From assembly GCA_907163345.1 (NCBI GenBank), contig CAJQUN010000003.1, positions 29,341,879-29,405,878 on the forward strand: DNA of 64,000 bases, read 5' to 3'. Positions 23,965 through 35,492 of this stretch are shown here, one piece after another. The position numbers were made by a program, and so were the translations under genes. Below the pieces are notes generated by a model that was not told the origin of the DNA, did no database searches, and saw only the letters and a program-made list of their open reading frames with translations. Each line of letters begins with the position of its first letter. The first letter of the stretch is position 1. The DNA is from Haberlea rhodopensis (Eukaryota > Streptophyta > Magnoliopsida > Lamiales > Gesneriaceae).

Positions 23965-25214
23965 TGTTGAGCATTAAACACATTGTTGAGTTTAATGCTT
24001 AATTTATCTCTGAATTATTTATGAGTTTTGATGATCAATAAAACTTGTGTTTGTTATACTAATGTGTCTACTTAGTGTACATGTTTAAATGGTTGAAAAG
24101 TGGATTGTTTGAAGGAAATCAAAATATGCAAGGATTGGGCGGATCGCCCCAGCGATGGTGATCATCGCCCCAGGCGATGGCAGCCAAGGGAGACATCGCC
24201 ACGCCCATCAACTGAAGTGACGCGGAGGACCACGCGCATTGAGAGATCGCCTGAGACGATGGCTAGATCGCCTGAGGCGATGCATGGTTCGTTTGAGGTG
24301 ATGGAGACTTCGTTTGAGGCGATGAAAATTTATGATCATCTAAAGCTACGGCATTGATTTTTGGTGACAATCGCCTGAGGCGATGTGTGAAAGATTTCAA
24401 CCGTTAGAACGTGGCGATGGTGATTGCCCGAGGCGATGTGCGAGGCGATCTTGGAGTGATTCAAGCCTTATGTGTAGCAACGGCTAGAAGGAGCCTTGAG
24501 AGCCTTCTACACTATAAATATGGATGTTTTGGATCAATTTGAAGACAAGAAACAAGAGGGTACACTACAAGAAAGATTTGCTCCATCTAAATCATTCTAG
24601 CATTGCAAACTTCATGCATTTATGTTGTATTGGAGTTTGTAATTTATTTCTTGTGAGAGAACTTTTGATTCTTCGTGTTGTTACACCGTGAATGTGTTAT
24701 TTGATTTATTGTAAGGTCCTCCAACACCGACGCAAGTTGGAAATTGTATAAGACATCAACAAGTGAAGTTGGTGCAAGTGTGTGGCTATCCTTGGAGCCC
24801 TTAAGGCCAAGAAGACTAGTGAAGAGTGTGGGTAACTCGGGAAGAGTTTGTGTGTGGCTATTCTTGGAGCCTTTAAGGCCAAGAAGACTCGTGAAGAGTG
24901 TGTTACTCGGGAAGAGTGTGTTGTGGCTAACTTGGAGCCCTTAAGGCCAAGATCAAAGTTGTTCTAGTGGAACCTCGGTTCGACGTTTTCTAGCCGGGAA
25001 GAGGAGACGTAGGCGATTCATCGCCGAACTTCTATAACAAATTCTCGTGTTCTTTATTGCTTTATTTATATTACGCATTTATTTATTTCTTCATATTGTT
25101 TATTTATCGATTGACTTGAAGTCTTCCGAGCGCAAACTCGACTTTTTGCAAATTCATTTTAAAACGCTAAGTAGCCAAGGAACCTCATTCACCCCCCCCT
25201 CTTCGGTTCCAACA
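23965..25214 (+). repeat. Right LTR of the gag-only element
   Basis: The 1,250-bp LTR is near-identical to the left one, with TATAAATA at 24513-24520 and the repeat-unit region at about 24777-24952. The GGCGAT array (24141-24452) differs by gain and loss of roughly 20-bp words: it lacks the left LTR's gatcagtacatcgcctgagg segment and has an extra gacgatggctagatcgcctg segment. Confidence 0.92.
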
Positions 25215-25219
25215 CTTTT

Positions 25220-26100
25220 GCTTGTAGATCCATTCGTAGCCAATGTGAACAATTCCCTCGAAATGATATACTAAGGTCCATACCATATCAGAGTACATGA
25301 AGTCTATTTCAAATCTCATGGCATTTTGCCAATGTCCCAAATAGATGTCCAACATCCTCTCATCAAAAGTCCTACGATCACATCCATGGTCAATATAATC
25401 TTGACTACTTTCTAGGAGTAAATCTATCAGGAAATCTTGAAACACTTTCAAATCTCCTTGATATGTGTAGGACAAATGTCATGATTGGCTCAATTAATTT
25501 CATTGTTTTCATGTTTCCAGTGTTTTGTGGTTCTTGAACCCTTTCAAGTTATATCATATTATCATCCATTTCTAATAGAAACATTTTATCTAGAAAGATT
25601 TCACTTACGAAACAAACACTTTGTCTCCAACTGATAGTATAAATGTCTACAAAATAGCATAAGATGTATAAACTATCCAACCTTTCTCCCACTGGCTGCT
25701 TCATATAAGGCAGGACAACCTCAAATCTATATTTTGATTATTTTTCAGTCCATATCGTATATGAAGTTTTGATCACTGCATTGGTATGAAGTATGTTCAA
25801 CAAATGTGTAACTTTAGAGACTGTGAGAGAATCACATTCTCTTTAAGATAATTTAACATCTCATTGCACTAACATTTAGTGCTTCACATATGTCCACATG
25901 AATCAAATTCAAAGAACCATCAAGACATGTCAAATATATGTGGGGTTAAGTTATCATCACTTTTATATTCTTTGAACAAAATCATACTAATCGTTAATAA
26001 GTTTACCAGATTCAATAAAACATGCATTCTTAAAATATTGCAAATCACATTCGCAAAGTTAAAAGAATATCATTCTCTATCAAAATAGGAAAAATGTTTA
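25220..26100 (-). mobile_element. Copia element A, middle part, degenerate
   Basis: This continues the minus-strand copia remnant across the gag-only insertion; the words ccaagctttt/gcttgtagatccattcg join smoothly. It is too decayed for long frames. It ends at gttta (26096-26100), the TSD of the next nested element. Confidence 0.5.
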
Positions 26101-27211
26101 TGTTAGGATCGGCCCGGAGTGTTTAGAGGGGGGGTGAATGAACACTCCTATTAAAAATTAATCCCTTGTGATTTCGTTCGGATTAGTGCGACGAAATCTG
26201 TTTCTTAATCAACTCTTTTGCATAACAGACCACTGAATGTTTTAGTGCGGAACGGTCTGTTCTCAAATTAGTAAGAACGGCTCGATGGCTTTGAATAACA
26301 GAACGAGTACAGAATGATAAGACGCGGAATATGTTTCTGGAAGTTCGAAGGTGGTGTAATCCTTCTACGTCTCCCCTTCTTCCAATTAAGAAAAGTTTCC
26401 ACTAGAAGACTTTGATTTATACAATCCTATTGTACAACCCGATTCAGCTGGATTTACCTCACTACCAGACTGAAACTCCTAGTCACTCGATCTGTTCAGA
26501 CACACTTTGTCTGACAGTTACAATAATTTCTCACTTCTATCTTTCAATACAGAATACACAAGATAGACTTCTGTCTATGCACACAGTGATCCTAAATGAT
26601 CAAATATTACAATGTATTCGTGCTTAAGAAGAATTTCAGCTCGAGAGCTTCTGAGCTTGTAAGCTTGTGCCGTTTTGCTTTCTTGTGCGTTTTTCGATTG
26701 ATCAGCGAGAGTCTGCTTGAGATCTTCTGATGCATCCTTTTATAGTTGCATGTACCAACGACATTACTCCCTTAATGTGCAACTTTTGACTCTGCTTATA
26801 CTCTGAGTAAGCTACAGTCTTCTTCTTTAAGCTACTTGCCATTCTGGTTCATGCTTTCGGCGACTGTCAGGTAAGCTCTTCTTTGTCTTCCTACCTTTTA
26901 TGGTAATCTTCAGTCTAAGGTCTTTTTCAGCATTAATTGCGACATTAAATGCTTCAATAAATAGCCGTTAATGATTCAGACTGAAGAACCAATCTTTATT
27001 CATCCTTGACTGCTCTGATCTGATATAGGTTGAGATCGATCTGAAGCTTCGATCTAGTCAGTCTGTTTTCTATCGATCCCGTCTGATATGTAATATGCCT
27101 CATCAGCTTGATCTGTTTTGAGCGATCGATCTGGTCAGTCTGATTTCTCTCGATCCGGTCTGATATGTTTTGTCATCTTTAAAATCTCATCGATAAGGTC
27201 CGGAACTAACA
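26101..27211 (-). repeat. 3' LTR of copia B (left in window)
   Basis: Starts tgttaggatcgg and ends ggaactaaca. The minus strand has a TATAAAAGG box at 26736-26744. The U3 portion (about 27000-27200) is built from recurring words around cagtctg, cgatctg and ggtctgatatg. Confidence 0.92.
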
Positions 27212-27228
27212 AATTCCCCCTTTTGATG
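27212..27228 (-). other. Polypurine tract of copia B
   Basis: The plus strand aattcccccttttgatg lies directly against the left LTR. Its complement is a purine-rich run, the plus-strand primer site expected beside the 3' LTR. Confidence 0.75.
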
Positions 27229-27460
27229 ATGACAAAACCTAGCTTCTAAATCTTTTTATCCAGACTTTTAAGAACTCTGAAGCGTATACTTTCGGATCGA
27301 TTACTTCTTCTTGTTCAAAATAAATGAACATGATTAAGTTGAATTTCGGATCGATTAAGCCTTTTATATATTTTTGTTCAAAATAAATGAACAAGGACTT
27401 AACGAAAAAGGATTGTTTTATTGATCACCAAAAATCCTATATACAGACAGTCTGATAATT

Positions 27461-29895
27461 CTATTTTTTAGAAGACTGAGGCGGATGCGGCTTGAAGTCT
27501 TTTCTCTTTTCCCCCTTTTTGTCAGCAGCAATCTCTTGGAGAAAATCAACAATTTGTGCTAGCTGAGCGCTGATAGCGTCAAGACGAGTGTTTTGAACGC
27601 GAAGGGAATTGGCGACGGATGCTCTGACTTCAGTGGCCAGCTCGATCTGCTCTTTTCTCAGGCTGTTCTTATAAGTAGCTTGCTGAGGGAACAGATCATT
27701 CATTCCTCGCTGAAGGATGCTGATACTGGCTGTCATCTTCTCTTTAAAAGAATCAAAGTCCAAGGATGTAACCCTCTGGCCTTGATGAACCTCTATAACA
27801 CGCTGAGAGAGAGACAGACAGTTGTCGGAGAGGAGCTGAAGGGTCCTTGCCAGGGATGGAGGTGCATCAGAATGTTGGCTTGGAGAGTGATCTGATGACG
27901 ACAAGGCTTGATCAGCGTCTGCAGCAATGGGTATGAGTGAAGACATAGCAGCTTGGCGACTTTCGGACCGGATCAAGGTGACCAAATCCGAAGAGAATTC
28001 TTCTATGAAAGCTATATCTTCATCTGTTTGAACTGGAGGAGTGCTGGGTCTGGAAGGCTCCTCAATCTGGAGAGCTGCAACAACGGTGGACACCACCAGA
28101 TCCGGATCGACGAACTCTGGTGCACCAACTGTTGTAAGTGCTGCGGTTGGACTGATTTGAACATGGGAGACTGATGATCCCAGAGGAATAGACTTTGTTG
28201 GAGAGTCCAATAAAACATTCAAGGGTTCATCTTCTGTAGCAGACAGAGCATTAATCATTGGCTGCTCTGCTGTCTGATCTGCTGTCTGGTCTGCTGCTCC
28301 AGAGGGAACAACCTCTATGAAAGGGTCTGTCAGACTCTTGCTTGCAGATGGATGATCCGGGCTGGGTACTGGAGTGGATATGCTGAGCTTCTACCGTTGA
28401 AATCGGACAGCTAAGTGGAGAGCATGGATATCCATTTCCAATTGAGCGATGACAGCACCATCATCTTTGGCAGTTGGAACATTCGGATCGAAGTTTGCTT
28501 TCTTAGCATCCAAAAGCAAATTCGCCAGTCGGAATCTCTGATTTGCCTTAAAGAGATCTTTGTGCTGCACAGCAATGCGAACATCATCAGTCTCTGTTCC
28601 CTTGAGGACTTCTTCTTCCATTTTCTGCAGGCGTTTCAGTTTGCCAAAGAACATCCCAATGTGGTTGATTGTTCTGTATTCGACATACTCATCAAAAACT
28701 ACAACAAGCGCCTTCACCTTCTCATCAACATCCTCCATAGAGATGTCGATGGCTGTTTGCGCTGCAGATTTGGGTTTGGAAGAGAGGGGTTCAATGAGAA
28801 TGGCTTTGCCCTTGCCTGTGGAAGATGGAGATTTGACCCCTGATTGGGTATAGTCTCCCAACTCAGTGATAACAATCCCTTTGACCACGGGGATGACAGA
28901 GGGGACTCGGATGGTTACTTTTGGTGCAGTGGTTGAAGCGGTTGAAATTTGGGTTGTAGGTTGGGGGTGACTTTTGTTGGAGGCAATATGGGTAGGGTTT
29001 TGAGAGGTAAGGTTTTGATTGGCTTGGTAATCTGGGTTCTTGGCTTTTTTGGAAGGGGCTTGGCTGGAGGTGTAGGAGCAGACTGAGTTTCCTCGGAGTC
29101 AGTCTGAATGGTCAATTTGCGCTTGACCCGGGGTTTTCAAGCAACAGCCTGTTCTTCTCCTTTCTCAATCTTGACAGCCACCAGATCGGTAGGGGTGGGT
29201 GGAGCACTCTTGGACTTCAGTAGTGCTAGCCCTTTGGAGTTGAGAATTTTGAAGGGACTTAGAGCAGACTGCTTCCCCAGCTTTATGTCCAAAGTCTCCA
29301 GTAGCTTGCTGAGAGGAACAGCAAAGCAGACGGCCTGTTTGGAGGCAATCACTGTTTCCAACAAGACTCCAAATAGAATTACGGACCAGTTCATCTTCTG
29401 TCCAGAAACAATAGCAGCCATGGCCCTGAACTTCTCGGCAGTGACGGCGTCAAAACTTCCGGCTTTTCCCAATAAAGGTTTACCAACGATCTCGCATAAC
29501 ACCTGGAAATGAAATAGCATTTCCTTCTTCTTGAATGAAGGCTGCAGGCGGTGGCCAAAGATAGATACTTTCCCCTGAAGAGCTGTGAGAGAAGCTTGAG
29601 GAATCTGGCCAAACTCAGTCAGTCCGGAGTTGGGAAGACCAAAAGTCTTTGCCAGCGTCGACGGAGAGATTTCAAATTATTTTCCCTTTACGGTGGTGGA
29701 GATGAGAGACTTCTGAGATACAACATTGGCGAATAGTTCGCGAATCTCTGACTCGTAAACAACCGTGCCACACTCCAGAAAGTTTCTTAATCCAGACGAT
29801 TCCAAAGCTCGGAAAATAGAGACCATCTCTGAATCTTCAGCCCTGTATATATCATCAAACTCAACGGAGAGAGAGTTGTGAGTAATAGTGGCCAT
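27461..29895 (-). pseudogene. Additional ORF between pol and the 3' LTR of copia B (unknown function)
   Basis: Reading from ATG 29895: MATITHNSLSVEFDDIYRA, then SEMVSIFRALESSGLRNFL and VVYESEIRELFANVV. After an in-frame TAA the same frame continues (FEISPSTLAKTFGLPNSG ... LFHFQVLCEIVGKPLLGKAG ... KMNWSVILFGVLLETVIASKQ), then a Pro/Lys-rich linker (about 29100-28920), then in another frame VVKGIVITELGDYTQSG and a helical region (VDEKVKALVVVFDEYVEYRT), and finally 28258-27461 with a Ser/Pro-rich part and a probable coiled coil (LDAISAQLAQIVDFLQEIA) ending SSKK-stop. There is no clear signal peptide or transmembrane segment, so calling it an envelope is not supported. Such extra 3' ORFs are known in some large plant copia elements. 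The function is unknown. Confidence 0.7.
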
Positions 29896-30291
29896 TTGAG
29901 TGTAATGGAAATATGAAGAGATTAAAGGAAATAAAGAGTTAGAGAGCAGACGGCGGTAATTGGTAAAGAGTGAATGAAGGTGAGATGTACAGCCCGCTAA
30001 ATATGAGAGAGAGAACACCTGTCTTTATCTCGATAACTGATAGTAAAATAATTCAAAATAAACGGTCAGGATAAAAGAGAGACAAAGTGGTTAAAATTTG
30101 CGATCAGTCCGGGCTGTTTTAAACAATTATTTTATTTAAAGATTTGTTGACCAGACAGATCATGGGATAACATCAGATTTGACATAGATCGGTCTGAAAG
30201 TTCGGACCGGTCTGTGTCTTTGTGAACATTGTATTATCGATCTGTGCCAGCATACAATCTTTAAAAGAAAAAGAATAAAACTATTAAATCA

Positions 30292-33200
30292 TCAAGTTAA
30301 GTCTATTAAACCAAGAATTTGACGGAAATAATTAAACTTAGCCTCGGGAAGTGGTTTGGTGAAGATATATGATGCCTGCTGATCTGTTGAAATATGCTCG
30401 ATCCGAATCTCCTTTTTGCCAACATGGTCTCGAATAAAATGATGCCGTATATCAATATGCTTGGTTCGAGAGTGAAAAACTGGATTATACGTTATGGCGA
30501 TTGCACTTGTGTTGTCACAAAATATTGGAGATTCAACAGCTTGAATGCCATAGTCTTTGAGCTGGTGTTGAATCCAGAGCATTTGAGCGCAACAGCTTCC
30601 AGCGGCAAGTTATTCTGCTTCAGCTGTAGATGTGGCAATAGATGTTTGCTTCTTACTGAACCAATAAATCAATCTTTCACATAGAAATTGACATGTTCCA
30701 CTGGTGCTTTTACGATCAATCTTACAGCCAGCGTAGTCTGCGTCTGAATATCCGATCAAGCTGAAGTTTGAATCTTTGGAGTACCAAAGACCAACGTTCT
30801 GAGATCCTTTTAAGTATTTCAGAATACGCTTAGCAGCAATAAAATGTGATTGCTTTGGTTCTGACTGAAATCTGGCGCACATACAGACTGAGAACATAAT
30901 ATCAGGCCGGCTCGCTGTAAGATACAAGAGCGATCCGATCAGTCCGCGATACATAGATACTTCGACTGCCGTTCCCCCTTCGTCTTTGTCTAACTTGATT
31001 GTAGGACTCATTGGAGTTGATGCAGTTGAGCATGTTTCCATTCCGAATCTCTTAAGAAGCTCTTTGGTATACTTGGTTTGGTTGATGAAAATACCATTGC
31101 TGAGCTGTTTGACTTGAAGACCCAAAAAGAATGAAAGTTCTCCCAGCATGCTCATCTTAAACTGTCCCTGCATTAACTTAGAGAATTTCTCGCATAATTT
31201 GGGGTTAGTTGACCCAAAAATTATATCATCAACATAAATCTGAACCAACAGGGTATGTTGCCCCTTAATAAATTTAAAGAGAGTTTTATCTACTGAGCCG
31301 ATCTGAAAATCATGGTTCAGCAGAAATTGAGATAGAGTGTCATGCCAGGCTCTTGGAGCTTGTTTCAGACCATATACTGCTTTATTCAGTAGATATACAT
31401 GATTAGGAAATGAGTGGTTCTGAAATCCAGGAGGTTGCTCAATGTAGACTTCCTCCTGAAGCTTACCATTAAGAAAGGCACTCTTGACATCCATTTGATA
31501 TACCTTGAAGTCTTTAAAGGCAGCATATGCAAGAAAGATTCGGATGGCTTCAAGTCTGGCGACTGGTGCAAAGGATTCATCGAAGTCAATTCCTTCTTCT
31601 TGTCGGAATCCTTGTGCCACCAGTCTGGCCTTGTTTCTAACCACAGTTCCATCTGCGTCCAGCTTGTTTCTGAAAACCCATCTGGTTCCAATAACAGGCA
31701 GATCGCTTGGCCTGGGGGTTAGACTTCAAACTTGATTTTGTTCGAATTGATTAAGTTTTTCTTGCATGACCTTAATCCAGTTGAAGTCAGTCAAAGCTTC
31801 ATCGATCTTCTTAGGTTCCAGAGTTGAGATGAAGGCAGCATGAGTGAATTCATCCATCATCTGTCCTCTGGTTCTAATCGGTGCAGAGGGACTTCCAATC
31901 ACTAGATTAGGTGGATGCCTCTTAGTCCATCGATAACTCGATTCTGGATTGTCTGGTCCAGACGGATGAATAGTAGCAACATGATCAGCATCTTCTTTGA
32001 TATGAGAGTTTGAATTATCCGGATCGGCTCGATCTGAAGAAGCTTCATTGCCCTGATCCGATCTGTCTGGTACTTCAGGTTCCGGTGGATTGTCTCTTGA
32101 CCTGTTAGCTACAATCTCATCATCACTGTTAGCTTCGAGATGGATATTTTCCATCTGATTTTGAATTGATTCCTTGTTACCCTCAATACATAAAGATTCA
32201 TCAAAAACTACATGAACTGATTCTTCTACAGTTAAGGTGCGATTATTGAAAACTCGATAAGCTTTGCTAGTTGATGAGTATCCTAAGAATATTCCATTAT
32301 CTGACTTAGCTTCAAATGTTGTAAGATGATTCTTACCACTGTTGTGAACGAAGCATTTGCAGCCAAATACGTGAAGGTGAGAGATAGACGGTCTGTTACC
32401 AGTCCATATCTCATATGGAGTGAGATTCAACTTCTTGTTAATCATAGACCGATTTTGAGTGTAGCATGCAGTATTTACAGCTTCTGCCCAGAACTTTTGC
32501 GAGATTCCAGAATCAGCAAGCATTGTCCTTGCTGCCTCTTTAAGCGTTCTGTTTCTTCGTTCTGCAACTCCATTTTGTTGGGGAGTTCGGGCGGCTGAAA
32601 ATTCATGCTTAATTCCATGATCTTCTAGAAAGGATTCAAGATTCTGATTTGAAAACTCAGTGCCTTTGTCACTTCGAATCATGTCTATGCTGGATGATTT
32701 CTCATTCTGAGTGCGTTTCAGCAGCTTGATCAATTTCGGACCGGTCTGATCTTTATTGCTCAAAAATATAGTCCAAGTAAATCATGAGTAATCATCAATA
32801 ACAACAAGAGTATACCGCATTCCCCTAAACTTGTTATTGGTATAGGACCAAACAAGTCCATATGCAATAGTTCTAAATAACGGGATGAGGATTTGGCATT
32901 CTTGTTTTTGAAGGATGATCTGATCTGTTTGCCCATTTGGCAAGCTTCGCAGATCTTATCCTTAGCAAAGTCGATCTTGGGCAGACCGACAACTAAATCA
33001 TGTTTACACATGCTAGAAATAGTCTTAAAATTGATATGATTCAAGCGTTTATGCCATAGCCAGTGTTTATTGTCATTATTAGCGATGAAGCAAGTATGAT
33101 TATCAGGTTGAGCAAAATTTCAGTTAATCTTATATGTATTTTCATTCCTGATTCCTACAAGCATGGTCATACCGTCTGACGATTTAACAGTGCAAGTGTG

Positions 33201-33440
33201 TTTGTGAAATTCTACAGCATAACCATTATCACATAGTTGACTTATACTAATCAGATTATAGCAAAGATTTTCAACTAACAGCACATCATTGATAATAATG
33301 TTACCATGGACAATCTTACCCTTGCCCACGGTCTTACCCTTTGAGTTATCCCCGAATATGATTTTGGGTCCAGTACATTCTTTGACTTCAGACAGCAGCT
33401 CGATGTTTCCAGTCATGTGACGAGAACACCCACTGTCCAA
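30292..33440 (-). pseudogene. pol region of copia B (protease, integrase, RT, RNase H), disrupted
   Basis: Protease active site DSGCSRHMTG begins at 33438. The integrase zinc region (LNHINF ... CEACQMGK) and HMDLFGPI follow in 33044-32760, then after a frame change the DDE core DKGTEFSN and GVAERRNRTLKEAARTML (32763-31726). RT spans 31700-30900 with LLVQIYVDDIIFGS and PGFQNHSFPNHVYLLNKAVYG. RNase H ends the region with DNTSAIA and KHIDIRHHFIRD. Damage: a frame change between gag and protease, one in integrase, TGA at 31726 where the family has Trp (NQV-stop-SLTPRP), and TAA at about 30610 where it has Tyr (AEAE-stop-LAAGS). The domain order integrase before RT defines the Ty1/copia superfamily. 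Confidence 0.9.
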
Positions 33441-33448
33441 GTACCAGT

Positions 33449-35443
33449 CTAATGCAAGTTTCTTTGGTACCTGTCATCAAACAAGATTATTGTTGGTACC
33501 CAATCATACTTGGGTCCAGAACGGATTAGCCCTTTGGGAACCCACACCTGTATCAGCTTTAATGGCTTGTGTGTGTCTGGTGTGCTGTGAGCTGATCTGT
33601 TTCGATGTTGTGTGTGATAAGGAAACCTTTGATTCTCATAGGGTAGTCTATATCTTCGTTGAACTGGTTTTGAATTATAGTAATTGGATGGTCTCCCTTG
33701 CCTTAGATTTTGCACCTTTGGATTTGGTCTGAAAGACGCAAAGCTTGCTGGTGCCTTTTCTTTGGCTTGGTTAACATATCCAATCCCTTTTCTGAAACCT
33801 TGATTCATGAAAGAGACTCCCGTTTGAATTGTAGGTGCTTCATTTTCATATACTGCGCTGGATTTAACAAATGTCATTTGTTTGATTTTGTTCTTTACCA
33901 GCAACAATTCAGATTCATCTTTGGTGCAGTCTTTGATATCAAAGCCTATGCCTATAACATCACCGACATTTCTTTGTACCTCTTGCAATTCTTCCAATGA
34001 TCTTCTGGATTTTGTCCATGATTTGAAGATATGAGAAAGCTTAGCATTTTGTGTGCTAATTCTCTTATTTTCTTCATGGTGCTGATCATAAGAGATTTTT
34101 AGCTTATTCAGCTCGATCTGTAGATTTTTGCACTCACCCAGCTCAGAGTAGCTTGGTTTGTTGTGCTCATCCATTTGATCATTGGCTTTAGCTTTACTTT
34201 TCTCAAATGATTCAGCTAAGTGTCTATAATCATTAGCCATGTCTTGCAGTACGGACATGAGCTCTTCTCGTGTAAATTCATTTGAGTCAAGATCGAATAC
34301 CTCGTATGTTTGACTCATCTCTTCGTCTGCCATTAGACATTGATCTTCTTCGCTTTCGCTGGAAGAATATTCAGAGCTTTCTGAGTCTGAATCAGTCTGA
34401 GCCCATTTGCTGTTTCCTTCTTCTGCTACTAGGACCTTTTGGGACTTTCCATGATTTTCGCGGTCTTTGTAGTGCTTCTTTTTCCTGTCATCACGATGCT
34501 TCTCTTTACGTTCTTCTTTCTTCGGTCTGGTGCAATCTGCAATAAAATATCCGGTCTTACCACAATTGTAGCAAGCCTGATCATTAACAGCATCGTCCTT
34601 TCTTGATTTATAATGATGAGAGGGTTTAAAGTTCCTCTTATTTTTAGACATGAATTTACCAAATTTCTTGATAAATAATGACATAGCATCATTACTTATC
34701 TGTTCGATAGATCGATCTGTTGTGGGGGCGGTCTGCTCTGGAATGGCTGCCACTGTTTTGTTTGGTTGAGAGATGAATGGCTCTGCTTCACCTCTGCTGA
34801 TCAGTTCGAACTCATATGCTTTAAGATCTGCAAACAGATCATGAAGTTCAACCTTGTTCAGATCTTTGGACTCCCTCATTGCAATGGTCTTAACATCCCA
34901 TTCTTTTGGCAGGGCTCTCATAACTTTCAGAGCGATCTCTCTGTTTGAGTATTCCTTGCCCATACCATTTAGTTCATTGATTATACCAGTGACTCTTTCA
35001 TCAAACTCATTTAGAGTTTCTCCAATCTTCATTTTTATGCTCTCAAATCTTTGAAAAGCAACAGTCAGCTTGTTTTCCTTAGTCTGGTCGTTCCCTTCAC
35101 ATAGATGTGCTATCTTCTCCCAAATTTCTTTGGCAGTAGAGCACATTTTGATTTTACTGAACATGTTCTTGTCCAATGTTTTGAACAAGATGTCTTTGGC
35201 AACGTTGTCGAGGTTTGCTTTCTTTCTTTCTTCATTAGTCCAGAGGGATCTATCCTTCTCGACCATTTGGGGTTCACCACCAGTAATGGAGGCTGTTGTA
35301 TTGACTTTCAGAATCTTCATTGGTCCATCAGTGATGACGAACCACATATCGTCATCCTGTGCTGCCAGATGAGCTTGCATTCTGATTCTCCAATCATCAT
35401 AGTCTTCTTTTGAGAACATAGGAATTTTGTTGAATGATGCCAT
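33449..35443 (-). CDS. gag polyprotein of copia B
   Basis: ATG at 35443 opens MASFNKIPMFSKEDYDDW and runs 664 codons to TAA at 33449. It contains the gag core (KMCSTAKEIWEKIAHLCEG, FDERVTGIINELNGMG, KVMRALPKEWDVKT), a zinc knuckle CYNCGKTGYFIADC in which the usual His is preceded by an aromatic shift (GYF), a Lys/Asp-rich stretch, an acidic Ser-rich stretch, a long helical region (about residues 400-500) and IQVWVPKGLIRSGPK near the end. It forms the virus-like particle shell. The frame closes just before the protease, which lies in another frame, so pol expression would need a shift or is lost. Confidence 0.9.
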   Translation of the reverse strand: MASFNKIPMFSKEDYDDWRIRMQAHLAAQDDDMWFVITDGPMKILKVNTTASITGGEPQMVEKDRSLWTNEERKKANLDNVAKDILFKTLDKNMFSKIKMCSTAKEIWEKIAHLCEGNDQTKENKLTVAFQRFESIKMKIGETLNEFDERVTGIINELNGMGKEYSNREIALKVMRALPKEWDVKTIAMRESKDLNKVELHDLFADLKAYEFELISRGEAEPFISQPNKTVAAIPEQTAPTTDRSIEQISNDAMSLFIKKFGKFMSKNKRNFKPSHHYKSRKDDAVNDQACYNCGKTGYFIADCTRPKKEERKEKHRDDRKKKHYKDRENHGKSQKVLVAEEGNSKWAQTDSDSESSEYSSSESEEDQCLMADEEMSQTYEVFDLDSNEFTREELMSVLQDMANDYRHLAESFEKSKAKANDQMDEHNKPSYSELGECKNLQIELNKLKISYDQHHEENKRISTQNAKLSHIFKSWTKSRRSLEELQEVQRNVGDVIGIGFDIKDCTKDESELLLVKNKIKQMTFVKSSAVYENEAPTIQTGVSFMNQGFRKGIGYVNQAKEKAPASFASFRPNPKVQNLRQGRPSNYYNSKPVQRRYRLPYENQRFPYHTQHRNRSAHSTPDTHKPLKLIQVWVPKGLIRSGPKYDWVPTIILFDDRYQRNLH

Positions 35444-35475
35444 CAGCTCGAGTGTCTTTGTGCTGATTAAGATGA

Positions 35476-35490
35476 CCTGCTCTGATACCA
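35476..35490 (-). other. Primer binding site of copia B
   Basis: The complement of TGGTATCAGAGCAGG, two bases inside the right LTR boundary. It is tRNA-iMet type and gives the minus orientation. Confidence 0.85.
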
Positions 35491-35492
35491 CT

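Larger units (their letters stand above)
20068..25214 (+). mobile_element. Non-autonomous gag-only LTR retrotransposon (copia-related)
   Basis: The element is complete: 5-bp TSD ctttt on both sides (20063-20067, 25215-25219), LTRs of 1,248 and 1,250 bp starting TGTTGA and ending AACA, a primer site TGGTATCAGAGCC at 21318-21330 (initiator tRNA-Met type) two bases after the left LTR, and a polypurine tract at 23951-23964. The internal 2.6 kb encodes only a gag-like protein. Protease, integrase, RT and RNase H are absent, so it would need enzymes from another element. It sits inside copia element A. Confidence 0.92.

Noticed and set aside
27461..29895. Envelope gene in copia B
   Set aside because: Position fits envelope-like ORFs of some copia elements, but no signal peptide, membrane segment or cleavage site is visible.
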